NCBI GenBank assembly: GCA_003166955.1
Contig: PMUI01000037.1
Location: 1 to 64,000 of the forward strand
Reading direction: 5' to 3'
Source: Acidobacterium sp.
GTDB taxonomy: Bacteria > Acidobacteriota > Terriglobia > Terriglobales > Acidobacteriaceae
DNA length: 64,000 bases
A model generated the notes under the pieces. The model made no database searches, was not told the origin of the DNA, and saw only the letters and a program-made list of their open reading frames with translations. The position numbers and the translations under genes were made by a program. Below, in pieces: positions 1 through 7,890 of the stretch (positions within the stretch are counted from its first letter, which is position 1; every line of letters begins with the position of its first letter).

Positions 1-33
1 CACACCTATTCCCTATTCCCTGTTCGCTGCGGT
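1..33 (-). repeat. heptamer tract after the stop of the 159-aa membrane protein
   Basis: Read on the minus strand, four consecutive 7-nt units follow the TGA at 34-36 with no gap. All end in AG, for example CGAACAG and two copies of GGAATAG. The tract may continue beyond the window edge. It belongs to the post-stop tract family seen at 617-669, 4693-4720, 37418-37498, 46729-46766 and 54700-54749. Confidence 0.75.
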
Positions 34-513
34 TCAGGGCTCTCTGCTCAACTCCACCGGCGAGAACCCAATCGTCTTCGCCTTGTTATCCACCCGCAGG
101 AACAGCGGTTTCTTCACGCCGTTGATGTAGAGCCCGATCACCACGCCATTGCCAACCCGATGCGCGATGAAAAGCGCGTGGCTCTTGATTTGCCCGTAGT
201 CCTCGTTCGCCGGGCCCCAGTCCTTCTGAAACGCGACGAAATCGTAAGGCTGGTACTGCTGCGGATGCTGCTGCCAGTTCGGATCGTGGTTCCACAATCC
301 GTATGCCTGGTTCAGGTCGCCGCCCTCCACCGCTGCCATGAACTGGTTCACTCTGTGATCGGAAGGCAAGTGCCAGACCTGCCACGGCCATTCCAGCGCC
401 CACAGAATCGTTCCAAAGAACGCGACGACGAACAGCACTATGCCCGAGATGGCGAGCGTACGCGTCCTGCGAGCACGGCCCGCATCATAGGAAGGAGCAT
501 CCAGCAAAGTCAT
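34..513 (-). CDS. small membrane-anchored protein of unknown function
   Basis: A 159-residue protein with a short cytoplasmic N-terminus, one hydrophobic segment at about residues 20-42, and a soluble remainder rich in Trp, Tyr and Gln. The C-terminal half reads as a compact beta-rich domain ending in a predicted strand around GVVIGLYING. I do not recognise the family. The single membrane segment without a signal cleavage site suggests inner-membrane anchoring with the domain outside the cytoplasm. A heptamer tract starts at the base after its stop codon. No operon partner is visible, because the next gene (ddl) lies 156 nt upstream and also ends in such a tract. Confidence 0.7.
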   Translation of the reverse strand: MTLLDAPSYDAGRARRTRTLAISGIVLFVVAFFGTILWALEWPWQVWHLPSDHRVNQFMAAVEGGDLNQAYGLWNHDPNWQQHPQQYQPYDFVAFQKDWGPANEDYGQIKSHALFIAHRVGNGVVIGLYINGVKKPLFLRVDNKAKTIGFSPVELSREP

Positions 514-616
514 TCAGTGCAACTCCTCTCGACCTGAGCCCGCACCTGGATGCGAAAGCTCCCCTCTATTCTGACACCTCAGAAGCAGCGAGAGTTCCTC
601 ACGGCGCCGCCGACAC

Positions 617-669
617 GCTTACAGCTTCCAGCTTCCGGCCTTTGCTACCGGCTACAGGCTACTGGCTGG
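617..669 (-). repeat. heptamer tract after the ddl stop
   Basis: On the minus strand the ddl TGA (670-672) is followed at once by units ending in AGC, including CAGTAGC, CTGTAGC, CGGTAGC, CGGAAGC, TGGAAGC and TGTAAGC. Unit lengths are 5, 7, 7, 7, 6, 7, 7 and 7 nt. A similar AGC-containing word also lies just before the stop, so the last codons of ddl may themselves derive from the tract. Confidence 0.8.
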
Positions 670-1863
670 TCACAGGCTGTACCTGTTCCGATCCTTATCC
701 GCCCGCCGCTCCATCGCCAACGCAATCAGCCGATCGATCAGCTTCGGATACGGCAAACCTGTTGCGGCCCAAAGCCGGGGATACATACTGATCGAAGTAA
801 ACCCCGGCAGCGTGTTGATCTCGTTCACGTAGATCTTCCCCGACTTGCCAGGCTCCATCAGAAAATCCACCCGCGCCAGTCCCGCGCAGTCGCACGCCTG
901 AAACGCCGCCACCGCCATCGCACGCACCTGCTTCGTCTGCTCCTTCGTCAGCTTCGCCGGAACAATCAGGTCCGACCCCTCGCTCAGATACTTCGCCTCG
1001 TAGTCGTAGAACTCCTTGACCGGAATCACCTCGCCCAACACGGAAGCCTCCGGCGCATCGTTCCCCAGCACCGCAACCTCCAGCTCGCGCGCCTTGCCCT
1101 TGCCGCCCACGCCCTGTTCCACCACAATCTTGCGATCGAACTGCGCCGCCATCTCAATCGCCGGCCCGAGTTCCTTCGCGTTGTGCGCCTTCGTGATCCC
1201 CACCGACGACCCCAGGTTCGCCGGCTTCACGAACACCGGATACTTTAGCGCCGCCTCAATCCTCGCGCGCACTTTCTTCGGACTCTTCTCCCACTCGCCG
1301 CGCAGAAACGTCACCCACTTCACGATGGGCAGCTTCGCCGACGCGAACAGCCGCCTCATCGTGTCCTTGTCCATCCCCGCTGCCGACCCCAGAACGCCCG
1401 ATCCGACATACGCGATGCCCGCCAACTCAAAGAGTCCCTGGATCGTCCCGTCCTCGCCGAACGTCCCATGCAGCACCGGAAAAATCACGTCGACGCTGAG
1501 CACCTGCTCCCGCCCCGGCTGCGCCACCGCGCCCGCCTCGCGCTCAAACGGAACCAGTGCCTCGCTCGGCATCGGCGGCACCAGCACCGACTCGCCCTTG
1601 CGCAGTACCGCAGCCGGCCCCGTTGCATCCGGATCGCCCGCGCGCAAATGCTTCCCGGATTCACGGCCGCCCAGCAGCCGCTCTGCATGCCCCGCCGCCA
1701 CCCAGCGGCCCGCTTTCGTGATGCCGATCGGCACCACATCATATTTCTTGCGGTCAATCGCCTGAAGAACCGAAGCCGCCGACAGCAGCGAAACCTCGTG
1801 CTCGCCGCTCCGCCCGCCAAAAAGAATGCCCACTCGAATCTTTTTCATCGCGCCGTCTGCCAT
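670..1863 (-). CDS. ddl: D-alanine--D-alanine ligase
   Basis: ATP-grasp ligase that joins two D-alanines for the peptidoglycan stem peptide in the cytoplasm. The N-terminus has the family motif GILFGGRSGEHEVSLLSA. The central ATP-grasp fold shows KPANLGSSVGI and the metal/ATP-binding end shows VDFLMEPG followed by NEINTLPGFTSISMYP. At 397 residues it is longer than the common 300-370, mainly through an insertion of about 50 residues after the N-terminal domain. The start could be the ATG at 1863 or the one at 1848 (MKKIRVG); neither has a strong ribosome-binding site. The last residues (NRYSL) lie in repeat-like sequence, so the extreme C-terminus is probably variable. Confidence 0.95.
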   Translation of the reverse strand: MADGAMKKIRVGILFGGRSGEHEVSLLSAASVLQAIDRKKYDVVPIGITKAGRWVAAGHAERLLGGRESGKHLRAGDPDATGPAAVLRKGESVLVPPMPSEALVPFEREAGAVAQPGREQVLSVDVIFPVLHGTFGEDGTIQGLFELAGIAYVGSGVLGSAAGMDKDTMRRLFASAKLPIVKWVTFLRGEWEKSPKKVRARIEAALKYPVFVKPANLGSSVGITKAHNAKELGPAIEMAAQFDRKIVVEQGVGGKGKARELEVAVLGNDAPEASVLGEVIPVKEFYDYEAKYLSEGSDLIVPAKLTKEQTKQVRAMAVAAFQACDCAGLARVDFLMEPGKSGKIYVNEINTLPGFTSISMYPRLWAATGLPYPKLIDRLIALAMERRADKDRNRYSL

Positions 1864-1926
1864 TCTAAAGGTGGCATGGTGGGCGAGTATTGCCCTCTTT
1901 CACATTTTTGACGTACCTTGAAAACC

Positions 1927-2151
1927 ATGGAAGTGCATTTCACGCCCGAGCAGGAGGCGAGGCTGGCGCAATCCGCCGCTCAGCAGGGCCGCAAACCCCA
2001 TGAGCTGGTGCAACAAGTCGTGGAGCGCTACTTCGATGAGGAAAGCCGCTTCATTGACGCCGTCAAACGTGGTGAGGAAGCGTTACAGCGCGGCGAGTAC
2101 CTCACGCATGAGCAGGTTGGCCAGCGCCTGGAACGGTTCCTGCAGCCCTGA
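1927..2151 (+). CDS. ParD-like antitoxin, toxin partner decayed
   Basis: A 74-residue protein (77 if the TTG at 1918 is used) with an N-terminal VHFTPEQEARLAQ strand-helix, a basic middle helix and an acidic C-terminal tail ending in EQVGQRLERF. This arrangement is typical of ribbon-helix-helix or AbrB-like antitoxins paired with RelE/ParE toxins. The ATG at 1927 is preferred over the TTG. The reading frame that follows, overlapping its stop, is a ParE-type toxin with a frameshift and an in-frame stop (2148-2430). The antitoxin is therefore probably an orphan. It could still repress its own promoter or neutralise a toxin encoded elsewhere. Confidence 0.7.
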   Translation: MEVHFTPEQEARLAQSAAQQGRKPHELVQQVVERYFDEESRFIDAVKRGEEALQRGEYLTHEQVGQRLERFLQP

Positions 2152-2430
2152 CGCAAGTTCGCTGGTCCATTCCCGCCGCCGAAGATCTGGAGCACATCTG
2201 CGATGTGGATTGAACGGGACAATCCTGAGGCCGCCCGCCGGATTGCCCGAACAATCTATGGTGAGTGCGCACGTCTCGGCGATTTTCCCAGCCTTGGACG
2301 AATCAGTCGCCGGATGGCCGGATAGCGTGAGCTCACGTTTGCGCCCTTGCCTTACATCGTCGTCTATCGGGTGACGCCGAACGTCATCGAGATTTCCCGC
2401 GTCTTCCATGGTGCCCAGGACTGGCCTTAA
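2148..2430 (+). pseudogene. decayed ParE/RelE-family toxin
   Basis: Conceptual translation from CTG at 2148 begins LTQVRWSIPAAEDLEHICD and then shifts frame near 2210. It continues as WIERDNPEAARRIARTIYG and FPSLGRISRRMAG. A TAG near 2325 sits where the family has Thr in a GTREL motif. Reading resumes as RELTFAPLPYIVVYRVT and ends VEISRVFHGAQDWP. The closing motif is a close match to the conserved C-terminus of ParE toxins. The pieces together span the full family length of about 93 residues with one frameshift and one nonsense change, so the toxin is inactivated. The open reading frame overlaps the antitoxin stop, as in intact parDE operons. Confidence 0.85.
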
Positions 2431-2670
2431 AGGAGGGCGCGGCCTGCGCAAACAGGAGCCCAACCGCAACCATCAGCGTGAGTTTCCTGGTCACGTTACC
2501 AGAGTGCGGAGAACGTAGCATAAGCCTCCCCGACCCGTTACCCTGCGTTCCTCCGACCCATGTCATTCATTTATAGACACTTACTCGCATTACTTTTGGA
2601 AACCCGCAACCTGCCACACCCCGCAGCCTCCCTTGCAGGGTTCATCTCACGTCAAAGTCCGGATTAGCTG

Positions 2671-2699
2671 TTGCATCGCGGGGCAAACCTCTTTAATAT
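2671..2699 (+). promoter_or_regulatory. sigma-70-type promoter for aroDE
   Basis: TTGCAT (2671-2676) and TAATAT (2694-2699) are separated by 17 nt, close to the housekeeping consensus. Transcription would start near 2706, leaving a leader of about 9 nt before the ATG at 2715. The rest of 2431-2670 shows no supported gene. Confidence 0.55.
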
Positions 2700-2714
2700 G
2701 CGTCAATTACGGGT

Positions 2715-4415
2715 ATGAAATCAGCCACAGCCGTGCTGCGCGCCGTACCCCCACGCGACGGCGGCCCAAAACTCGACGTCAAGGGCTCGACGCCCCGCCC
2801 CGGCACCCCGGGGCCACGGCCGATTTCCACGCCAACAAACGGCAATTCCGTCCGTGAGGGGCCGGCGATCGTCTCCACCCATTTCATCCGCTCGCGCATC
2901 GGAAAAATCTGTGTCGCCATCACCGGCTCCACTCCCGCCGACATGATGCAGAACGCGGAAGAGATCGTCCGCGAAGATCACTTCGTTGAGTTTCGCCTCG
3001 ACTACCTTCCCAATCCCGTAGCGATCCTCCCCAGGCTCAAACAGTTTCTCTACGAGCGCGGCGAGATCACCGCCATCGCCACCTGTCGCCGCGCGTCCAC
3101 CGGCGGAAAATTCAAAGGCACCATCCCCGCCGAGCTCGAGATTCTCGAAAAAGCCGCCCAGGCCGGCTGTCATCTCATCGACATCGAGCTGCAGACTGCC
3201 GAGCACACCAAGCCCGCGCAGATGAAGAAGCTGCGCTCCCACGGCGCCGCCCTCATCATCAGCTATCACGACTTCGAGAGCACGAAAAACCTCGACGCCA
3301 TCTTCGACCGCATCCTGCCCTTCCAGCCCGAGTTCATCAAAATCGTTGCGACCGCGAAAACCCTCGCCGACAACGTCACCATGATGCGCTTCCTCGACCG
3401 CCGTCGCGACGAGGCCAACCTCGTTGGCATCTCCATGGGCGAGCAGGGAACCATCAGCCGCGTCCTCGGCCTGCGCGCCGGCAGCGTCTTCACCTTTGCC
3501 GCCGCCCATGCCGGAGAAGAAACCGGTCCCGGACAAATCGAAGCCCGCACCCTGCGCGAAACCTGGCGCATCGACCACATCGATGCGTCCACCAAGGTCT
3601 ACGGAGTCGCCGGCAACCCCGTCCGCCACTCGCTTTCGCCGCTCATGCACAACATAGCCTTCCGCCGCGAGACGGTGAACGGCGTCTTCCTGCCGCTGCA
3701 AACCACGCGCCTCAACGATCTGCTCACCCTCACGCGCGAAGTTCCGCTGCACGGCCTGGCCATCACCATGCCCTTCAAAACCGACATCATCAAGCACCTC
3801 GCAAAAACCGACGCTCTCTCGCAAAAAATCGGCGCCTGCAACACCGTCGTCCGCTCGCAGGATGGCAAGCTCTACGGCTTCAACACCGACGTCGCCGCCG
3901 TCGTCCGTCCGCTCGAACGCCGTCTGCCTCTGAAGGGCGCGAAGATCCTCGTCCTCGGCGCAGGCGGAGCCGGACGCGCAGCCGTCTTCGGCCTCGTCGA
4001 AAAGGGCGCGGAGGTTTTCATCTGGAACCGCACCGCAGAGACCGCGAAAAAACTCGCCCGCCAGGCGAAAGCCAAAACCATCCGCCGCGAACAAATCGCG
4101 AAATCGAACTTCGACGTCATCATTAATACAACGCCCGTCGGCATGCGCGGCGTCAAGCCCGCCTCGCTCCTCGAACCGAAGGAACTGAACACGCGCCTCG
4201 TCTTCGACCTGGTCTACAACCCCATCGACACGCCGCTCATCCGCATGGCTCGCGAAAAAGGCCTGCCCGTCATCACCGGCGTCGAAATGTTCGTCCACCA
4301 GGGCGCGCGCCAGTTCGAAATCTGGACCGGCAAACCCGCCCCCGAAGAAGAAATGCTCCGCGTCGTCATCCACGCCCTCCGCCAGGAAGCGCAAAAGTCC
4401 GAGCCTGCCCGCTAA
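2715..4415 (+). CDS. aroDE: bifunctional 3-dehydroquinate dehydratase (type I) / shikimate dehydrogenase
   Basis: Fused shikimate-pathway enzyme catalysing dehydroquinate to dehydroshikimate and then the NADPH-dependent reduction to shikimate. Residues about 63-285 are type I dehydroquinase, with the general-base His185 in IISYHDFEST and the Schiff-base Lys209 in PEFIKIVATA. Residues about 295-560 are AroE: substrate motif GNPVRHSLSPLMHN, catalytic Lys355 in TMPFKTD, GACNTVV, Asp391 in GFNTDVAA, and the nucleotide loop GAGGAG at 415-420. The first 55 residues are Pro/Gly-rich and unlike the family. No in-frame ATG or GTG lies close to the dehydroquinase domain, so the start at 2715 is kept. 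The fusion order is that of plant DHQ-SDH and some bacteria. Confidence 0.95.
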   Translation: MKSATAVLRAVPPRDGGPKLDVKGSTPRPGTPGPRPISTPTNGNSVREGPAIVSTHFIRSRIGKICVAITGSTPADMMQNAEEIVREDHFVEFRLDYLPNPVAILPRLKQFLYERGEITAIATCRRASTGGKFKGTIPAELEILEKAAQAGCHLIDIELQTAEHTKPAQMKKLRSHGAALIISYHDFESTKNLDAIFDRILPFQPEFIKIVATAKTLADNVTMMRFLDRRRDEANLVGISMGEQGTISRVLGLRAGSVFTFAAAHAGEETGPGQIEARTLRETWRIDHIDASTKVYGVAGNPVRHSLSPLMHNIAFRRETVNGVFLPLQTTRLNDLLTLTREVPLHGLAITMPFKTDIIKHLAKTDALSQKIGACNTVVRSQDGKLYGFNTDVAAVVRPLERRLPLKGAKILVLGAGGAGRAAVFGLVEKGAEVFIWNRTAETAKKLARQAKAKTIRREQIAKSNFDVIINTTPVGMRGVKPASLLEPKELNTRLVFDLVYNPIDTPLIRMAREKGLPVITGVEMFVHQGARQFEIWTGKPAPEEEMLRVVIHALRQEAQKSEPAR

Positions 4416-4434
4416 TCCCGCAGGCCTGCCCTGA

Positions 4435-4707
4435 TCACCACCTTAACCGCGCACTCACCTGCATCCGCCGCGGCGCAGCGGCAGACACAATTTGTCCAAA
4501 GTCCGCGCTCCCAATATTCCCTTCCACCGACCCCGGCCCAAAAAGCTGCGCGTGATTGAAAGCGTTGAACGCCTCCGCCCGCACCTCGAGCTCCTTCCCA
4601 TCCAGCACCGTCGTCGACTTCGCCAGCGCAAAGTCCGTATCGTCCGATCCCGGACCGTGGAAGAACCGCCCAAGCCAAGGCCCGAGCTCTTCCTGAACGC
4701 TGAACAC
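4435..4707 (-). pseudogene. C-terminal remnant of an Oar-like TonB-dependent receptor
   Basis: The reading frame shows the hallmark C-terminal strands of acidobacterial carboxypeptidase-regulatory TonB-dependent receptors. These are GRFFHGPGSDDTDFALAKS, then VRAEAFNAFNHAQLFGPGS, then DFGQIVSAAAPRRMQVSARL and a terminal aromatic residue (Trp). Family members exceed 1000 residues, and only about 90 remain here. The apparent start codon lies inside the heptamer tract that follows the serine hydrolase stop, so it is unlikely to be a real start. The piece is convergent with aroDE. It is best read as the 3' end of a receptor gene whose body was deleted or replaced. Confidence 0.75.
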
Positions 4708-4720
4708 CGAACCCTGAACC
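4693..4720 (-). repeat. heptamer tract after the serine hydrolase stop
   Basis: On the minus strand, four exact 7-nt units follow the TAG at 4721-4723 with no gap. They are GGTTCAG-like (variants GGTTCGG, TGTTCAG, CGTTCAG). This is the cleanest example of the post-stop tract family. Confidence 0.85.
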
Positions 4721-6064
4721 CTAGTTCACCAGCGCCCCATACACAGCAGCATGCGTCTTGTACTGCAGCGTGTGATTATCGTGCCCCATCATCCGCTGGA
4801 TCATCGCCACGAACACCACATCGTTCGTCGGATCCACCCAGAAAAACGTCCCCTTCCCATCCGGCAGCCCCGCCGCCGGCGGGTCGAACACCACAGCGCA
4901 GTTGAACCCATATCCAAACCCCGGCCGCATCACGTGCTGCCCAATACCCCACTCCCCCGTCAGCAAACTCACCGGCAGATGATTCGACGTCATCAGCTTC
5001 ACCGTCGCCGGAGCCAGCACCCGCTTCCCATCGAGCTCCCCGCCATTCGCAAGCATCTGCGCAAACCGGTAGTAGTCCTCCGCCGTCGACACCATCCCTC
5101 CGCCCCCCGAAGGCATCGTCGGCTCGACCGCATAATCCGTCGGCGCGCCCCCAATCCCGCTCATGGCCGCCGTCGGCACCAGCTGCCCCTTCTCATCCAC
5201 CCGATAATTCGTTGCAAACCGCGCCCGCTTCTCCGCCGGAACAAAGAACCCCGCATCCTTCATCCCCAGCGGCTCAAAAATATGCGCCCGCATAAACTCC
5301 GGCAGCGTCTGCCCCGACAGCCGCTCCACGATGTACCCCTCCACATCCATCGACGCCGAGTACATCCACGCCTTCCCCGGCTGATAATTCAGCGGCAGCT
5401 TCCCCAGCTTGTCGACCATCTCCTCCAGGTTCGCCGACTGCATCAGCTTCTGCTCCTGGTACTGCGCATCCACCACCGTCTTCCCGTTGCCATACGAGAA
5501 CCCCGCCGAGTGCGACATCAGCTCCGCCATCGTCGGCTGGTGCGCCGGATCCACCAGCACCGGCTTGCCCGACGTATCCACTCCCTGAAACACCTTCAGG
5601 TGCTCGAGCGCGGGCGCGTACTCCGCAATCGCATCCTGCGGCAGCCACTTCCCCTGTTCGTACAGGATCATCATCGCCACACCCGTCACCGGCTTCGTCA
5701 TCGAGTAGTCGCGAAAAATCGTATCCTTCGTCAACGGCGCGCCCGTGCCCATGTCCTTCTGCCCGAACACCTGGTAATCGACCACCTTCCCATGCCGCGC
5801 CAAAATTGTCACCGCCCCGGCCAGCTCCTTCTGGTCGATCTCCTGCTGAAACAGCTTGTGCACATTCTCCAGCCGCTCCGTCGAGAACCCCTCGCTCTCC
5901 GGCTTCACGACCACAATCTCCGTCCCCGTCGCAGCCCTGGCCTCAGCCTTAGCCTTCGCAGCCTTCTGCGCCCCACCCTGCGCCGCACCTGCAACCATGC
6001 CGATTCCCACCGCCACCGCCACCATCCAACCTGCCAATCCACGCACAACGATTCCGCTCTTCAC
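4721..6064 (-). CDS. secreted serine hydrolase of the class C beta-lactamase / esterase family
   Basis: Exported serine hydrolase. The catalytic Ser-x-x-Lys is SMTK in DTIFRDYSMTKPVTGVAM, the second element is YSAS in GKAWMYSASMDVEGYI, and a glycine-rich GGGGMVST loop follows. This pattern fits the EstB/AmpC-like penicillin-binding-protein superfamily, so the substrate may be an ester, a D-peptide or a beta-lactam. I choose GTG at 6064 because GGAG stands 6 nt upstream and it leads directly into a signal peptide (WMVAVAVGIGMVAGAAQ). The frame stays open to GTG at 6166, which would overlap the SMP-30 stop by 4 nt. The extra 34 residues look unlike a signal sequence. A 73-bp copy of part of this gene lies at 7146-7218. 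Confidence 0.85.
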   Translation of the reverse strand: MKSGIVVRGLAGWMVAVAVGIGMVAGAAQGGAQKAAKAKAEARAATGTEIVVVKPESEGFSTERLENVHKLFQQEIDQKELAGAVTILARHGKVVDYQVFGQKDMGTGAPLTKDTIFRDYSMTKPVTGVAMMILYEQGKWLPQDAIAEYAPALEHLKVFQGVDTSGKPVLVDPAHQPTMAELMSHSAGFSYGNGKTVVDAQYQEQKLMQSANLEEMVDKLGKLPLNYQPGKAWMYSASMDVEGYIVERLSGQTLPEFMRAHIFEPLGMKDAGFFVPAEKRARFATNYRVDEKGQLVPTAAMSGIGGAPTDYAVEPTMPSGGGGMVSTAEDYYRFAQMLANGGELDGKRVLAPATVKLMTSNHLPVSLLTGEWGIGQHVMRPGFGYGFNCAVVFDPPAAGLPDGKGTFFWVDPTNDVVFVAMIQRMMGHDNHTLQYKTHAAVYGALVN

Positions 6065-6162
6065 ACGTCGCTCCACGATTAAGAATTTCCGCACCTTTAA
6101 TACCAAACGAAGCACAATAAAAATCGAACGCGCCACTCGCTCCAACCCCGCCGATCCGATGC

Positions 6163-7053
6163 TCACGGAAGGCCCGCGTGCGGTACTGCAACTCGGGTCA
6201 TCAGAATGGCGGCGCGGTGGTGCGCAGCGGCTTCGGTTTCGTCAAAGGTGGGCGCAACGCACGCAAAGAGCGTGCGGCCGTCGTCGCCGCCCAGCATACA
6301 CGCGAAGGCGCACAAGCCCTCGGTCTTCAACTCGTCGAGAATCGCGCCGCCCTCCGCGACACGGATGAGGCGCTGCTTGACGACGTCAGCGACCCAGACG
6401 GCTCCTTCGGCGTCGAGGCAGATGCCGTCCGCCAGGACGGCAGCCTCCTTCAGGATCAGGCCCACATCTGTCGTTGTGGGAGGATCGCCGAAGGCAGCCC
6501 ACGTGCGGCGCCCGGCCAATTTTTCATCGGAAACAGTGAAGGCGCTCAGGCGGTTCGCCAGCGTTTCGGCGACGATGAGCGTACGACGGTCGGGCGTCAG
6601 GACGGTGCCATTGGGGAAGTCGAGGTCCTGCGCGGCAATGCCAGCGGTGCCGTCGGGGGCGACGCGGATGAGCACGGTGGAACAGGCCGGCGCGCCGCCG
6701 AAGAGGTCGAAGCCGAAGTTGCCCACCCAGGCGCGGCCCTCGTGATCGACAAGCATGTCGTTGAGATAACCGGGTGCGAGCGCGCTGAGATCGGCGTGCT
6801 CGACGATGGAACCGTCGTGCTCGCGACGCAGGATCCTGCGATCGAGCATGGAGGTAATGAGAAGACGGCCGTCGGGAAGAAAGCCCAGGCCGCAGGGAAG
6901 GCCGGTGGTGCGGGCATAGGTTTCAACCGCGCCGTCGATGGCGATGGCGAGCACGCGACGGGTGTAGCGGTCGGAGACATAGAGGCGGCCGTCGCGCCAG
7001 CGAGGGCACTCAGTGAAGGACAAGCCGCCTGCGAGAGTGGTAAACGCGGACAT
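6163..7053 (-). CDS. SMP-30/gluconolactonase/LRE-family protein
   Basis: A six-bladed beta-propeller enzyme of the SMP-30 family, whose members are divalent-metal lactonases acting on sugar lactones. The N-terminus has FTECPRWRDGRLYVSD, with the metal-ligand Glu. Middle blades show YLNDMLVDHEGRAWVGNFGF, PNGTVLTPDRRTLIVAET and the late metal-site region ADGICLDAEGAVWVADV. The length of 296 residues is normal. No signal peptide is visible, so it is cytoplasmic. It lies upstream of the serine hydrolase on the same strand, which would allow co-transcription. The actual substrate cannot be read from the sequence. Confidence 0.85.
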   Translation of the reverse strand: MSAFTTLAGGLSFTECPRWRDGRLYVSDRYTRRVLAIAIDGAVETYARTTGLPCGLGFLPDGRLLITSMLDRRILRREHDGSIVEHADLSALAPGYLNDMLVDHEGRAWVGNFGFDLFGGAPACSTVLIRVAPDGTAGIAAQDLDFPNGTVLTPDRRTLIVAETLANRLSAFTVSDEKLAGRRTWAAFGDPPTTTDVGLILKEAAVLADGICLDAEGAVWVADVVKQRLIRVAEGGAILDELKTEGLCAFACMLGGDDGRTLFACVAPTFDETEAAAHHRAAILMTRVAVPHAGLP

Positions 7054-7145
7054 AATGAGCGCGGTGAATCTGCGCTGCTGCCGGACTGCAGGAGAAGGTT
7101 ACCACGCAGGAGAATCGACTTCGCTCAGGTAAACGAGTCAAACGT

Positions 7146-7218
7146 CGCCGACTGCATCGGCGTCTGCTCCCGGTACAGCGCATCCACCACCGTCTCCCCG
7201 TTGCCATACGAGAACCCC
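7146..7218 (-). pseudogene. 73-bp duplicate fragment of the serine hydrolase gene
   Basis: This stretch aligns without gaps to 5432-5504 inside the serine hydrolase gene, with about five mismatches in 73 positions. It stops just before the TAG of the GH19 gene. It encodes the QEQKLMQSA-type segment and nothing around it extends the homology. It is either a trace of a second, deleted hydrolase paralogue or an ectopic copy. Confidence 0.8.
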
Positions 7219-7222
7219 GAGC

Positions 7223-7861
7223 CTAGCCGCCCAGCAGACCCTGAAATGTCTGCGCGATCGCGGCGATATCCGCCGCATGATCCAGCCCGTTGATGATGCG
7301 ACGCGCATTCACATAGTCGGGCGCTGCGCCGGTGGTGATGAATTGGGAAAGACGCCTGCCCGTGAACCAGCCATTCTTCATCCCGTTGGCTGCAATCTGA
7401 TAGGCAATCGGCGGCTGCAGCGCCAGGTCGGGATTGCTCACCAGATCGACGCCGACCAGCGAACCGATATGCGTGTAGTTCTCCCTCCCGGTAATCTGCA
7501 CATAGCCGCGCCCGCGGAAGAGGAAGCCGTCTCCGGGGTTGGTATTTCCCAGTTGTTGACCAAACGGCGTACCCGCATCGTATTTGTCAAAGTAAGATAC
7601 TGGGCCGAGTTCGTGAATGGGAGTAAAAGTGTAGGCAGTTTCCCACTTCATCGTGGCAAGCGCATACGCAATCTGGTTCACGTTGTCCCAGGTGGCTGTG
7701 TCGTTCTGAATCATGCCGAGGACAGCGCTCAAACCAGACATATCGGCGGTCTTCGACGGACTATAGAAGGTGGGAAATGCATTGGACGATGGGACATTGA
7801 CGGTAGCTGAAAAGACATAAGTCGCTCCTTGGCATGTTACAGATCGAAGGAAACGAAACAC
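7223..7861 (-). CDS. GH19-family chitinase/endolysin-like protein
   Basis: A 212-residue protein with the GH19 lysozyme-like signature FRGRGYVQITGRENY. The likely catalytic Glu pair is in TMKWETAYTF and PIHELG, followed by NPDLALQPPIAYQIAANGMKNGWFTG and RRIINGLDHA. GH19 enzymes cleave beta-1,4 GlcNAc links in chitin, and phage or bacterial members act on peptidoglycan. There is no clear signal peptide. That fits a lysin needing a membrane partner, and the next gene upstream (7891-8496) encodes a small polytopic membrane protein. The first 30 or so residues are unlike GH19, so the true start may be internal. Confidence 0.85.
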   Translation of the reverse strand: MFRFLRSVTCQGATYVFSATVNVPSSNAFPTFYSPSKTADMSGLSAVLGMIQNDTATWDNVNQIAYALATMKWETAYTFTPIHELGPVSYFDKYDAGTPFGQQLGNTNPGDGFLFRGRGYVQITGRENYTHIGSLVGVDLVSNPDLALQPPIAYQIAANGMKNGWFTGRRLSQFITTGAAPDYVNARRIINGLDHAADIAAIAQTFQGLLGG

Positions 7862-7890
7862 GCGACTGGCGGAAGTGAAGTGCTCCCCTT

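Noticed and set aside
2744-2830. Possible antisense tRNA inside the aroDE N-terminal region
   Set aside because: A GGCGTCGAGCCC-like T-arm word is present, but no acceptor or anticodon stem can be formed around it.
2721-4394. A 557-codon minus-strand open frame opposite aroDE
   Set aside because: It mirrors the strong third-position GC bias of the real gene, has low-complexity Asp/Glu/Gly composition and no domain signature.
4404-4437. A third copy of the GAGCCTGCCCTGAGC element after aroDE
   Set aside because: Only fragments of the word match (GAGCCTGCCC and GCCTGCCCTGA), which is within chance for this composition.
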